A stretch of DNA of 64,000 nt, taken from the NCBI GenBank assembly GCA_965153455.1, contig OZ234498.1, positions 3,844,001 through 3,908,000 on the forward strand, written 5' to 3'. The DNA comes from Sphagnum compactum (lineage: Eukaryota > Bryophyta > Sphagnopsida > Sphagnales). The notes under the pieces were generated by a model. That model was not told where the DNA came from. It saw only the letters and a program-made list of their open reading frames with translations, and ran no database searches. The translations under genes were made by a program, and so were the position numbers. This document shows positions 23,601-36,166 of this stretch, in pieces (within the stretch, counting starts at the first letter, position 1; every line of letters starts with the position of its first letter).

Positions 23601-24445
23601 TTCTTGACAACCACCACTAACAATCTGCAACATAGCAAAACCATGTGGCTACTACTCGGGTTCTAGGTAGCCTGGATTGGAACTGGTGGTTAACTACTAG
23701 TTAACCTCCAATTAGCCCCTGACTCTAGTTTTTTTATTTGTTTTTGGTTCAACACATTAATCAAAACCAGGAACCTGGTTCTGATTAACGCACTTAATTA
23801 GGGATTCACGAAAGCTGAACTGGAACAATTCTTGGATCTCGTTAAGGTTGTTCATACAAGAATGTTCACAAAACCAATCCACTTGGCCACACCAAGCAAG
23901 AATAAGTCATGTTGAAATTCATTGTCCGATAGCTTGTGCATGATAGCTACATGTCTCTCCAGTCGTGCAGATCAGCAGGCATGGAAAAAATCATCAAGGA
24001 CTCACACAACATATTGAGCAAAGTTCAGTAAAACCAGCTTTTCACAAGTTCACTTCTGGAGCTTGGAACATGGAATTACATGTTCCACAAACCTTCTGGA
24101 ACTTGGAACATAGAAAAACATGTTCCACAACCCACATCCAGCCAATCAAATATTCCATCTTCTTCTCTACATATATCTGAGCTGCACATTTCAACCTAGA
24201 CATCCGCTAACTCTAAGTTGTTTAACACTTGGGATCCAAAACAAGCACCTGTCGTCTTTACCTTAATCTGAGACAATGAATGTAAGTATGGAGTAGTGAC
24301 CACTACAACCTCAGTTGTTCCTGATTCACTGCAATGTGAATCAGGTACAACTTGACAATGGCTTAAACCTGAACCAAGTAGGTGGAGACCAAATAATGAG
24401 AAAGTTGCAAACTTTAGACCAGCTGCCAGAACATTCATGGGCTGG
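20626..24445. other. AT-rich intergenic DNA downstream of the RhoGAP gene
   Basis: No gene recognised. It contains a purine-rich patch (about 23040-23070) and, at 24053 and 24093, a 40-bp tandem duplication (CTTCTGGA(G/A)CTTGGAACAT..CATGTTCCACAA) whose units are themselves palindromic. The minus-strand reading MAKIMEHDHDEFVKVQ at about 23384 downward soon becomes a hydrophobic run typical of T-rich DNA. Bases just below 24446 should include the RhoGAP 3' UTR. Confidence 0.6.
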
Positions 24446-27400
24446 TCATGGTGGAGTGGGTATGAGGTCATGACTGCTGAGAGAGGAAGGTACCAGGCTT
24501 GGATCCAAGCTATTCAGCTGATCCATAAGTTGGGTGCGGCGCTCCTTGAAGAAATTGAGGCGTGTGGCAAGTTGAAGGAGTGCTGCTGATGCAGTTGGAG
24601 ATTGTTGCTGTGAAGGCACATGAACCTGCAGTTGTCAGAGTAAGAATTGCTACATTATGTCTAGCTTGTAAAGTCTATGACCAAAAAGACACCATCATCC
24701 AAACATTTGTACAAATTCCTATATCCGATGGACTAAAAGTAAGTCAATGGGAAACTGGCTTTTTTCACTAGATGATTTGTTTGACCATCCTATTAGATAC
24801 AGAAAACTTTTATTTTAGTAGGTGCTCACGAAAGCCACAGATTTGCCAATCTTGATGGTTTCTCACCATGCTTCTGGAATGCATCAGAACAATTTGCAAA
24901 ACAATATGCCATTGTGGAATTTACATTGGGGAACCTAAAATGTCTCATACTCTACAACATTCAAACACTATATTGAGCATGGAGTAAGTGAAAGCCTCTC
25001 CATGAACATTACCTCTGAGTCTAGGGGGAGCCTCGTTCCATTCACATGGTCCACTTCAGAAGCATTCGTTGGAGATGCACGTTTATGATCAGCATTGGAA
25101 TTATCCAAAACGTTCAAGGGATCTGGTTGGTATCTCCAGGCAAACTGCCTGCCAGCAGCTGAAGGCCCTGCTGGTGGCTGAAGTGTTTGACGATCACTTG
25201 TTACTGAAATACCAGGTTGTGGGGACCTATGACACTGCCAGTTTGCACCCCGTTCTCTCTCAGCCATGAGTGCTTCCTGCACAATGACCGACACAGATGA
25301 GGAAGCCAATTCTTGTACATTCTCCCTATTCCCAGATTTGGCTTCTTCAGGTACTTGTTGAATCAAGAATGTACAGAATTGACAAGTTTAAAAACTACAA
25401 TCACAAATATGCAACCTGGATGTACAACCAGGTCCTCTATCAAAAGGCCAGGCAATCTGAAAACTTTCGATTGGACAAGTGTCAGAGGAATCATCTTGGA
25501 CTGCACCCATACTGCATGGCTCACATCTAAAAGGTTACCACATATAGTCAGAAACAAGGAGAGAAGATAGAATGATATATGAAGAAGAGGTGGAAAGAAC
25601 GAAAGAGATGGAAGTGCAGAACCACTACCTTTGCTTCTGCAAGTGCATTTTTTTGTTGGGCCACAATGTGCTCAAGTGCAGCTGCCTCTTCGTCTTGTTG
25701 CCCACCTTTGCACTCCATTTGCTGCATGATTTGAACAACAAACAGCACAGCAGGCCCCCCGACAGCCAAGCAAAATCTCCTGAAATGTTAGTCCTGCTGG
25801 GATCAATATGAGCAAAGCCTTGAGCATATCAGAATTTCACACAAGAGAAATCCAGAGAGGTCAAATCAAGAAGCACAAGTTTTCATAGCACCTTCCACTA
25901 GACTGTGTCACTCTTGATTCCATTGTCAAATAAGATGATTACTAAATTCTAGTAGCCCACTTCAAGATTGCAGCACTGGGAAAAATTGGAAAATAAATCT
26001 GCACCTTATTCCTTTGCTTCTCATGATGGCAGAGCACAAGTGTGGCATTCAATTCCTGCTGCAGTGTTCTCCTGAAAAGTCAAAATTTTGTCTCAGACCA
26101 ATAATCCTCATGCAGGAGATTTAATGCTGAGTCCACAGCCAGCAAGCAAGCAAGCAAGCAAGCTAGCAGGATACTGAGCCAATGAGGAAGGAAGTACCAC
26201 ACATATCAATCAGAATCTTGCAAGTAACTCACAAGGAAATCATACCCCACTATCATAATGCAGATAAAGGGTAAGAGGGAGGAGGATTGGGCATTTTCTG
26301 GGAGGACAGATTCATCAACTACATCAAAAACCACAAAAGACCCAAACTGAAAATCCCACATGTATAAGGGGAGCATATTTCAAGTTAGTGAAATTGTGAC
26401 GTACTGCCCAGATTGAAAGTTTTGTACACGGTGTTGATATTCAGATGAACCTGCCAGTGATACAGATTGGTGTTGCTGGTTCAACTGGAGGTGGAGATTG
26501 GCCATTTTCTGTTTCAGACGTTTTACATCAGCTTCAACAGCTGCTATTTCCTCCACTTCTGCTTGCGTCTACTCCAGAAAAAAAGCCCACAGGAAAACAC
26601 CTTTAGAATTGAGAGTTGTCAATCTGCAGCACACTGAGAACAAAGGGTGGCAAAGCAAATCTGTGGCAACTATATTTGTGTGCTTTGCACTCTTGCATGA
26701 ATTTGGAATTCCCATTCTTTTTGCAATCCATTCAGTCATTCTGCAGCTAGTTCTTAGGGGCAAACACAAACCTTTGAATCAAAGGTTTTTGCAGCAGAAA
26801 GTTGGGCAGCTGACACCCCAAGGCCGGTCTCCAAAGCCACTCTTAAGTCTCGCTCTGTTTGCAGTTGATCCTGCAGTCTTGTAACCTGGCAAAAGCCCCA
26901 CCCACACTCCAGTTTTTATTTTATGCCCAATCATTTGTGACATGTTCATATACCCAAGGCTATCATCTCACAGGACTTAGTCTTTGGAGAAGGCATGGGT
27001 TTGATACATACAGTCTGAGTAGGAAACACACACAAACAATGGCACATAAGTGCATTAGGTTCTCACATCTTGCTCAAGGGCCACACGTCGCTCATGCAGT
27101 TCTTGTTTTTTTCTCTCCAAATGGGCTTGCAGAGATGCATTGTCTTTTGCCTGATACATTGAGAATGTCATGCAGAATCCTCAAATCTTGTATGCTAAAA
27201 CTAATAAATGGGTACAAGTCAGTGTCATTAGTTTGGTCTGCACAAGAACAGATGAAAAAAAGACCTGTTATGCTTCTAGCTGATTGGCAGAGAATACAAA
27301 TGGAACATACCTCTTTGGCAATCCGATTGCGAAGATTATTTCGTATGACCTCCAAGTGATGTATGGCCAAACTGCAGAATGACAGACCACTAACTCACAT

Positions 27401-30400
27401 GGAACCAAAGTATATATTTTGCCAAATTCAAGTAGACAACTCTTATATGGGCATCTCTCAGGAAGCAGCAGGACATTCTGTGGAACACCAAGTGACATAT
27501 CCACTGCATGAAGGTGGTGAAGGGAAACTATTATTGCCATCATGATGCTCCTGTAGATGTTTCTCCATGTGGAAAGATTTTTCTGAAGAATGAATAAAGA
27601 AACTGCTGCTCTAGATCCAAACCAGCACTTTTAGAACTTACTCTTCTTCTCCAGATGAGTCATTGACATCCATGTTCGAAGTCTTGGTGTGGCCCTGTGA
27701 ACCATGACACAGTCATTAGCAGATTCATAGCCACTATAACTCAGCTTGGTGCAGAACTATCTACAGCTAGGGAGAATGTGAGGCTTACTTGCTTGATCTT
27801 ATATGAGTAGTTTAACTAACAATTCCAGGGATCGATGGAACTAAAATCCAAACTCAATCCTCAATCATCAGCTCATGGAAATGTGCAGATCTTCCAGGTT
27901 CATATCCAAAGTTCCTGGAAATTGAAGGTTAAAAAATGACTTGTAGAAACTACTTGGTCTGTGACCTTGTGCACCCCGCAAGAGACAAAAGGAGCTTACT
28001 GAAGAGAATCCCCAAAGAGATGTCCGCTTGGGGCTTGATGTTGATCCACATGGTTTCACCTTTACATTTGGGCCATTCCCTCTGGATTGGGTGTTGCTGA
28101 AAGGAGGGGATCTGCTATCACCCCATGGAGACCCTTCACAGCCCTTTTTGCTGATGTTCAAGCCCCCCCTGTTTTCCAGGCGAAGGGCGGGTGCTACATT
28201 AGATTGCTCATCAATCCCCAGGTTCACTGATTGACACCATGGTTTTGTGCTCCCCTTACGACTGGTCAAAGAACCAAAGCCAGCAGAAACTTCATAGTCT
28301 GAGTTACGATGTTCAAACACCTGGAGGGAGGGATCAACCACAATGTCAACTGGATCACAATATTCAGGGCCTGCATTCTCATGGACACTGCCCTGTCCCA
28401 GTTGTCTAAACCTTTTTTCCTGCTCACTGGATAGAGAAGGGTGTCTTTGCTGCACTGTTATCTAGGGAGGTCACCCATTGCAAGACTATTTTCAGCTAAG
28501 GTGCTAAACTTCAGAGTTTCTATGGGATCTTGTGTGTCCACCTAGCCAGGTTGCACCTGCTATCCTATCAATACTGCTTGACCTTGCGAGGTCAAAGCCA
28601 AACAAAGACATGCTTGAAGGTTACCTCAGAACCAAACTCTCTCCAACCATCACTCATGTTTCTGGAGGAATAGCGAGTATTCTCTTGATGACATTCCTTA
28701 CAAACTCTCTATATTTGACAGGCACAAGAGGAGATGCTAGGTGGGAATTTTTTGATTGCTGAATGCTACTGAAATTGAAGGGAAAACAAGGGATTTGGAT
28801 ATTCATCTTGTGACTCACCTTGTGATGAAAAGGATTGCTGCCAAGGTTTCCACTGCTTTCACTGAAGGTGCCAGATAATGCTCGTTCAGCATCCACATCA
28901 ATGTCCTCTTGAAGGTTGTTGGGAGCATCATGGTAACCCCCATCTACATCACAGATTACATGTGATGCTTCATCATCATCATCATCCTCTGAGGAGGCAT
29001 CACTGGCCCTAGCCTCCATGTGCCCACCATACCTTTGTGATGAGAGTGGGCATCGCTGCACATCCTCCTCCTGATCTCACATGTGACATTCAGATCCCAA
29101 TACGTTATCACGGGTGTTCAAGCCACTCACTCCTGCATGCTTACAAAAAAGATGAGTGTAGCATGTTGTGACTTACTTCAAATATAGAATCATAATCCTC
29201 AAGCAACATTGTCAGAATTGCCACGGCATTGTTGGCAGCTGCTGTGGCTGCTAAGAGCTGTGTTTCATTATCAGCAGTAACATCAGAATTGTCATCAAGT
29301 TCACATTCACCAGCCAACAAAGGACGCAACAGCAATGGTGCCATACAGGCTGCTACAGCTGATGCAGTCATTCGGTTCTGTGCAGCATGAGCTGACACTG
29401 CTCGCATCATCCTCAACAATCTGAACCAACCCCATCTTTTCTTTTAAAGTCCGCATTTTCCGTGTGAAACAACAATGACATGCAGCATCCAAGCAACAGC
29501 ACATAAACGAAGAGGACGTAGGTTTCCAAACACTGCACAAACTTGCAAAAGAGAATACAAGAAATCATTGTGGTGGGAGTTCTCAAACTTAAGCATACCT
29601 CTGTAGGAGCTGACGGTTAGGTTCTGGAGAAGTGTTGGAAATAGCTGTACGCATAGCATTGACACGACTTTCCTTTCCTTCTAGCCCTAGCCCAGATAGA
29701 TTAACAAACAGAGATGCTTAAGGAACATGAAGCAACTGGATCCAGGTTATATATATGTATGTAGAGAGACAGAGAGAGACAGAGAGAAACAGAGAGAGGG
29801 GAGAGGGGAGAGGGACTGGAGCACGACTACATGGATTGATTCCTTTGTTTGGAACATACAACAGGTGTCTGACTAATCCTCCACTCTTTACTTGGTTGCA
29901 ATAGTTGCACTTCCATCTTTTAGCTCTGCTAACCCCCACAAGGTTCTGACTGTGTAGTATGTTGAATTGAAGCAGAACATAGGGTAGGAGGCATGATGAT
30001 GTTAGGAGACGAAGTTGGGCCAAAGAAGCTAGCCTGAGTAGGAGATGGCAAGATTAGTAGTGCAGCTCATGGAGTTAGCTGCCACAGAGTAGGATTTCAC
30101 AGGCAAGATCCATTGGAAACAATCCAGGAAGCATGAAGATCAAAACCATAATCTTGAAGGAGGAAGCAGAACAAGACTGAGGAGAAAAATCTTACGGTAA
30201 GCTTCTAGAAGAGCAGTGCAACAAGGTGCAGATACAGGTGATGATAGCAACTCCCTCAACACATGCTGCATCCACCCAATCATTGATGTCATTCAGTGAA
30301 GAATCTGTAGACCTTGGTATAGTGTGTGGGGGTATTCACCAAGGTGTGGTAGTAGAAGGGTTTCCAGCAAAGAGAAAATGCTGGAGCAAGGTAAACAACA

Positions 30401-33400
30401 GCAGATGTTCCAGATCCCCCACTAAGACTGAACATCTAGACCTTGACAGATTTTGAATGTATCTTCCTATAGCCTCCCTACACAGTTGGTTCATGCAAAC
30501 AAATCCCAGCCAAAAGCCTCTGAATCAAGACACAGTGATTTGAGATATTGAAGATGAAGTCTCTATAAGGTGGGTCCACAACAACATCCCACAAGTAGAG
30601 AATATGAAATTGTGAGCTTCACCTTAATACAGTCACTGATAACATGTGCATCCTCATCAGGTGTAAATTGGTTCCGCCCTGAACAGCAAGCAAAGAAAGT
30701 GCAGTTTGTAATTTTAGAGAAATCCTCTGTTTTAACCCCTCTTACTTTGTCACCCAAGAAAGAAAGTAGGGCCAGAAATGGCAGCAACCCATTATTCTGT
30801 TCAGCAACACAACCTATTGCTGTGAGTTTTATCAAAACTACTACTGACGGAATGCCAAAAGGAACTTCAGGCTCTCAGAATCACACATACCTTGCTCATA
30901 TTCTTTGACTCTACGATCAACATCATCAACATCAGCGCACTGACGTAAGATACCTTCCACTCCAACTCCTGCATCCACACAGAATATATAACATTGCCCG
31001 GGGAGAGACCTCAGGAAAGAGGAAGTATATGCAGTTCCAGTATCAATACATCTGCTCTTCACAAGATCCAGAAAACCATCATACCATGTATCTCAATGAA
31101 AGAGAGAGCTTTTTCCAAGAACGAAGGACTGCCATCAATATCTTCAAGAGCTAGCAATATAGGCCTCCCAATGACCAAAGACTTCACAGCTCTCCGGTCT
31201 CTTCCTGAAAAAAGGTTATCAAATCAGATACATTTAGAAACTGAATCACCAGAAAATCAGAAATCGATACCCACAGGACTAAGTCTGCTGATTAGCAATG
31301 AGATCCAGAAACTATAGGCTCACTCCTACCTATAGGCAATTGAAGGAAAAGATGATTTGGTCTGCCAAACAGGTCTGATCATATCAGAACTACATTCCCA
31401 AACAAAATCATATAGTTGGAATCTGGGTCACTATGCTCTGCTGAACCTTCAAACACATCATGGGAGTTGTGGCGGAAGGTTGTATGTTGACCTGCCACCA
31501 GAGCTCCATTTGGGGCTGCCTCAAGTGCTCTCTCCAGGGCATCTTTCCACTCATCCACATCTTCAATAGTCTCTGCCTGTTCCACAACTCCCCAAAAAAA
31601 TTTCTGATTGTTCCTTTAACTTTTGGTGGGGGCAGGACGGAGGGGAAAGAGAAGCCTCTGACATTGTCAACAATACCTCTGAAAGGAATATGCTGCTGAA
31701 AAAATTATTAATTACTAAACAAAGAGCAGATCTCCTCCAACATCTGTGTGGGTGGATGGGTGGGACATCTATCGCAAAGGACGCACCTTCAAAGTATACA
31801 CACGCTCATCAGGGAACAGCACAGTCAATAACTTCTTCTCTGCTCGAACAACAACACTGTCCCCTTCCCCACAATGCTGGTCAAAAAATCATCTCTCTAT
31901 CCCTCCTGTCTGCGCCCCTTACACAAAAAGGCCATGAGAAGAAGAAAAGACTCCCCAAATGAAATCTCCCAGCTTATCAATCAATCAAATCAACCCAACC
32001 ACAGTTTGGCCTGCATACCTGCCAGAGTTGTTCAAATCAATGCAACCCAGTGTCAAGTTCACGTCACTCCCCTTGTGAAGAACAGCATTCTGCAAATCCA
32101 TATACTCCAGTTGTTAGTCTTCTAACATGTCCAACCACAAGGGACATGCAGAGCATGGCATAGGTAGGAACTGTTGTCAGGGAGGAGATTCAACGCTCCC
32201 AAGTGCCAAAAGGTTCTGCCTGGTGAGCAGACCAAATGGGACCACACTTTTGCCAGCTTCCACCCAAAGCAAGAATCGTTAGCCAGATTGTTACCAGATT
32301 ATATGAAGCCTTCTGGCACATCTTGGTACTTTGAGGTTTTATTTTTTCCTGTTCCTTTGTTTGTTTGGCACTTATGTGTGGGATATACATAGTTCTGAGT
32401 CTCTAATCTTTGAGCAGATACAAATCTCAAGGAACATGCCACAACATCATATCTATCTATCTATCTATATATATATTATACATATATTTGAAATTGCAGA
32501 GAAATCTCCCCAACAACATTATGAAGGTACCATGACAATGAACATGGCAAGATATTGACATAGTTCCTTCAACAACTCTTCTTGCCTCTGATGAGTTCAG
32601 CATTGTTACACATGTCACTAGCATGGCCAAAAAGCAGGCAACATTGTTTAAGTTGGCTTCCCAACTCACTGGATCATTTTTGAAGAAAACTAGTGAAGTG
32701 CGTGTGAGGATAAACCACCTCCGTTTCCATGACTTCCAACCAAGTCCTGCAACCCATCCCATAAGAAAATCAAATCCCTTCAATCACTGCAGCACAAAAA
32801 ACCGTAAACATAAAAAAATACTCTACCTACTGCAGCACTTGTCAGGGCCCCCTGGTTGTCTGGACATACAGGTGAAGGTCGTGGTGTCCTAACAGAAACA
32901 ATGCAACCACTGTAGCTGCTGCACTGAAGAATAAGATGACAGCTGCATCTAACCAGCACATTTGAATACTAGTCAGATTCCATACACTGATATACTGTAA
33001 CATATACTCCATGGATTATAGAAGCCACGACAATTCAGTGTCATGGCACAGGGTATCTATCGTGTTGCAAATCTGGCAATTGACGCAGTTTTGAGTAAAA
33101 CATTCGGTGTGATGTGGGGCTTGAGCCGATATTGACAATTAGGTCATGTTGGAGGAAGTCAGAGATTGATGGCAGGATTTAGAGATAGTACTTACCTTTT
33201 GATGAAATAAACAACGGCCCACTCTTGTAAACCTGAAAATGTCATCCACCCCAACCCACCCGCGACCCCCATCAACTCAATCCATAGACGTTCTCCTCAC
33301 TCTTTCAGTTGAGCTAAAATTGTTGCAATTAGAGGGATCAGAAAATTGAACTAGTTCCCATATTCCTGGAGCTTGATGACCCATAATACCATTCACAATG

Positions 33401-33706
33401 ACCCCTCATCATTCAATACTGCTTCTCACCGTTGTCTCCAGTACACACTTGAACCCTCTGTTCTGAAAAAAGAAACCTGTAGAGAGCTCTATTCTTTTGT
33501 CCTCTTTTGTTGGACATGGTTTTGAGCATAATGTGTAAGTTCCCCATCCCACATACAACACTGCATTGATCTCCCCCGCAGAAACAAGATCCAGCAGGAA
33601 CCCACCACCAAAAAAAGAAAAGAAAGCAAGTGTAAGACAACCTTACCAGATTGCTCTCCTGGTTCCGAGATCGTTCAAATGGTGCTGGGCTAACAGCAGC
33701 TGACAT
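24446..33706 (-). CDS. REN1-like: PH-domain Rho GTPase-activating protein, REN1 family
   Basis: A ROP GTPase-activating protein of the REN1 (ROP1 ENHANCER 1) type, which switches off ROP at the plasma membrane. Exons 5' to 3' (plus coordinates): 33647-33706, 33196-33232, 32670-32746, 32019-32089, 31787-31856, 31447-31576, 31085-31204, 30891-30968, 30623-30678, 30196-30265, 29599-29680, 29177-29420, 28819-29070, 28000-28461, 27642-27694, 27311-27371, 27067-27150, 26772-26885, 26405-26568, 26005-26071, 25629-25721, 25416-25519 (tentative), 25013-25325 (5' edge tentative), 24446-24625. The frame closes to 1013 residues. The PH domain begins VYKSGPLFISSKGLGWKSWK at residue 21. RhoGAP spans about 157-365, with the arginine finger R197 in GVEGILRQCADVDDV, and the NRMTASAVAACMAPLLLRPL helix. 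An acidic patch (SSEDDDDDEAS, about 385) follows, then a coiled coil at about 620-815 and the conserved C-terminal RLNFFKERRTQL. All family landmarks are present in order. Confidence 0.9.
26140..26165 (+). repeat. (AAGC)n microsatellite in RhoGAP intron
   Basis: Five to six AAGC units lie in the intron between the exons 26005-26071 and 26405-26568. It is non-coding. Confidence 0.9.
29761..29813 (+). repeat. (AGAGAGAC)n-type purine repeat in RhoGAP intron
   Basis: A degenerate AGAGAGACAG repeat followed by GAGAGGGGAGAGG lies in the intron 29681-30195. Read on the coding strand this is a CT-rich tract, although it is well away from either splice site. Confidence 0.9.
32448..32472 (+). repeat. 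(CTAT)n/(TA)n microsatellite in RhoGAP intron
   Basis: CTATCTATCTATCTATATATATAT in the intron between exons 32019-32089 and 32670-32746. It is non-coding. Confidence 0.9.
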
Positions 33707-33712
33707 CTCTCT

Positions 33713-33743
<31 letters not shown>
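33707..33743 (-). promoter_or_regulatory. GA-rich 5' leader immediately upstream of the RhoGAP start codon
   Basis: On the coding strand an uninterrupted (GA)n/(GGGAGA)n tract runs directly into the start codon region (...GAGAGATGTCAGC). GA/CT tracts near plant gene starts are common in 5' leaders and core promoters and can bind GAGA-type (BBR/BPC) factors. The repeat is certain; its regulatory role is an inference. Confidence 0.55.
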
Positions 33744-34330
33744 AGTCGGGTACCTCAACCACTAGAACTACAATCCAACCCACCACCCACCCAGCTGAGC
33801 TTGACCTTCTTCCTTCTTCCTTCACCCTTGCCAACAGAACCTGCACCCATTAGAGAGAGAGCACGGCTACTTCAATACTTATAGATGATCCTTCTCCTCC
33901 TCCATTCATGCCACTACTCCTGCTGCTGCTGCTGCTCCCCTCCTCTTCAGGAATGAAAACATGTCGGGTTGGCTTCGATTAAACTGATCAGCAACGGATT
34001 TGAACTAATATGGGTGTAGGGATCAGCAACAGCAGCATTTAGGCACAAATGGGTAGTAGTAGCCAAGGGATCCAAATCTAGTGCAAGTGCGGTGAGCATG
34101 ATGAAGAGGAGATCATATTGCCTTGTATGTATGCATGAGAGCTTCATCACAACTTCCCACAGTTTATGCACGTGTTGTGTGTGTATTTCTCTTTCCCACT
34201 CTACCCCCCCATTCCTTCTGTCTCTTTCCTCCGCCAGCTGAGCAATCTTCTTCCAAGCTCCTCCCAAGCATCGCATGAGTGAAGAAGGGAGGGAGCATGG
34301 CTCCACCACCCACCACCACAATACTTGTCA
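33744..34330. other. Probable RhoGAP promoter and upstream region
   Basis: Upstream of the RhoGAP gene on its coding side. It includes a (CTG)n run at about 33919-33936 and pyrimidine-rich tracts. No TATA box could be assigned with confidence. No other gene is seen. Confidence 0.5.
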
Positions 34331-34448
34331 TACTTGTTGTTGTTGTTGTTGTGGTGGTGGTAGAGGTGGTGGTGGTGGTGCTGCTGATCATCATCATCAT
34401 CATTGTCATCAACAACAACAACAACATCATCGTCATCATCATCATGAT
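34331..34448 (+). repeat. Compound trinucleotide repeat with self-complementary blocks
   Basis: A (TTG)n block, (TGG)n with an interruption, (CTG)2, (ATC)n, (CAA)n and again (ATC/GTC)n lie in a row over about 118 bp. The TTG block near 34331 and the CAA block near 34409 are complementary. All six frames are open, which produces misleading homopolymer reading frames. Confidence 0.95.
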
Positions 34449-34716
34449 GCCCAGGACACATGATTCCTGTGATTCTTGTTAAGCTCAAAGCCCTTTTCAT
34501 CAACAAACACAATCAGAAAGATTTGTTGACGAAGAAAGAAGGAAAGAAAGAAGATTCACTCGAGCAAAACATTTGGGAGACGACATTTTGCACGGCACTG
34601 CAATTCGCAAAGCAAACGTCACCAAAAAAAAAAAGGCACACTGGGCTCAGAATTTTCCCCTTCTCCTTGTTTTGTGTTTTCACTGCCTTGTAATGATTTT
34701 CATTCATTCCACTTCC

Positions 34717-34882
34717 CTAGCTAACCACCCTGGTTAGCCTATCTAACCACTATAGCTAACCACTATAGTTAGCGTATCTAACCACTATAGCTAACCACTA
34801 TAGTTAGCCTATCTAACCACTATAGCTAACCACTATAGTTAGCCTATCTAACCACTATAGTTAACCACTATAGTTAGCCTAC
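34717..34882 (+). repeat. 35-bp tandem repeat built from a palindromic CTAACCACTATAG motif
   Basis: Units start at 34743, 34778, 34813 and 34848, each CTAACCACTATAG twice (second copy starting (C/T)TAACC) followed by TTAGC(C/G)TAT (or TAC). A partial unit lies upstream at about 34719. The motif contains the inverted pair CTAACCACTATAG-GTTAG, so a single strand can fold on itself. A diverged relative lies at 36167-36300. Confidence 0.9.
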
Positions 34883-34950
34883 CCACCTAACCCAACATGG
34901 TGAACTCATTCATTCATGTTCTGATTTTCACACTATCTACGTAGTAGTAA

Positions 34951-35185
34951 AGTATGGGCAATTTTTATTTTTTTTTAACCTTTTCGAATTTTGACGTCCC
35001 TTGTCAGGTAGGCAGGCCGAATATATATTTGTTGTGCATCTTACTCACATGGTGAAAGAATTGTTACTAATGTAACGTGTACGATGATTGCTCAATCCGA
35101 TATATATATATATATATTTTATTTTATTTTTGTCCATGAAGAAAGAAAAAGGTTGAATGAGGGCAAAAAACAAATTGCCCATTCT
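34951..35185. mobile_element. MITE-like element, copy A
   Basis: Bounded by ATGGGCAATTTT on the left and AAATTGCCCATTC on the right (inverted repeats). The interior has no coding sequence and includes a (TA)n run at about 35100-35117 and a CCTTGTCAGGTAGG block shared with copy B at 35284. No certain target-site duplication. Confidence 0.55.
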
Positions 35186-35283
35186 TTATGACCACATTAT
35201 GTCAATCCCAATGAGCCGGCCACTTCCATGTTCTCATGTTTTCACATCGATAGTAGTTATTCACTATTCACTATGTACGTAAA

Positions 35284-35590
35284 AGAATGGGCAATTTTAT
35301 ATTTTCCCTTTGTATTTGGAGGTCCTTTGTCAGGTGGAATATTTTACTGCACATCTTATTACAGAAATGGGCCAAAAAAAATTTCCTTTGTATTTGAAGC
35401 TCCTTTGTCAGGTGGAATATTTTACCGCACATCTTATGTTACATGGTGGATGAAAGAATTCTTCTTACTCTGGTGTAAAGGTTCCGTTAGTGCTCTGTTC
35501 TTCCTTTCTTTTGTTTTTTGGGTTGATGAAGGAAGAAAAAAGATGAATGAAAATCTATTCAGATGAATGAAAACAATATTGCCCATTCAT
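35284..35590. mobile_element. MITE-like element, copy B, with internal 78-bp duplication
   Basis: Bounded by GAATGGGCAATTTT and ATTGCCCATTC. The interior contains two copies, at 35307 and 35385, of CCTTTGTATTTG.AG.TCCTTTG followed by TCAGGTGGAATATTTTAC and GCACATCTTAT. Upstream flanks of copies A and B are also alike (CACTAT.TACGTA), so the two copies may stem from a local tandem duplication rather than two insertions. Confidence 0.55.
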
Positions 35591-36166
35591 TATTATGTCC
35601 GATAATGATAGTCCTCGTGGGTGGGTTCTTTCTTTCATGTTTTTTGGTCCTAATGAGTGCTCTTGCATGTTCCGACACACGGATGTTCTCATATCTCACC
35701 ACAAGGGCTTTCCAATAGATGTAAGTAATTCTTACAATGCCTGAGACCAAATCAAAACATGAAGGAGCCCGAGAGAGAGAGAGGACTGCCATTATCCTTT
35801 TACTATGTATAACCCATCCAGTAGCCCTGGCTTGGTTTGTTCCATTGTTGGTCTGGTATCCAATATGCACTTGTTGCGTTGCTTTTGAGTGTCGTCTTTT
35901 GTTTGGACTTCGATCCTTTCTTTGTTCTTCTCTTGTTCCTTTTGCCAGGTGAAAACCCTTTCTTTCTTTCTTTGCCCTTTTTTCCGTACCAAGCTCGTAA
36001 TGGTATTGGGTCCAAGACGGATTTTCAACGGGTATGAAACAAATATATGCCTCAGTTTGAGATGGGTATAAGACTGGATGATTGCCGTAACCACAAATAT
36101 GGTTAGTTAGCTCACGGTCTTGTTCACTAGCTACTAATAACCCTATTATAGCCCCGGTTCACTCCT
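35591..36166. other. Intergenic DNA, no gene recognised
   Basis: Somewhat higher in GC than its surroundings, with CTTT-rich tracts near 35960. Overlapping open frames on both strands lack family resemblance and probably reflect composition. Confidence 0.55.

Noticed and set aside
27868-27999. Minus-strand extension of the exon 28000-28461 ending LDMNLEDLHISMS
   Set aside because: The donor at 28000 followed by the exon 27642-27694 restores the family sequence (SSGHTKTSNMDVNDSSGEEE). The extension is intron.
28625-28661. A 37-base exon candidate on the minus strand of the RhoGAP gene with good splice-like borders
   Set aside because: Joined to the preceding phase-0 exon it reads into a TGA. 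Skipping it and starting the next exon at 28461 keeps the frame and gives a consistent protein.
34164-34512. Overlapping homopolymer-rich open frames on both strands
   Set aside because: They are produced by the compound triplet repeat and carry no codon or family signal.
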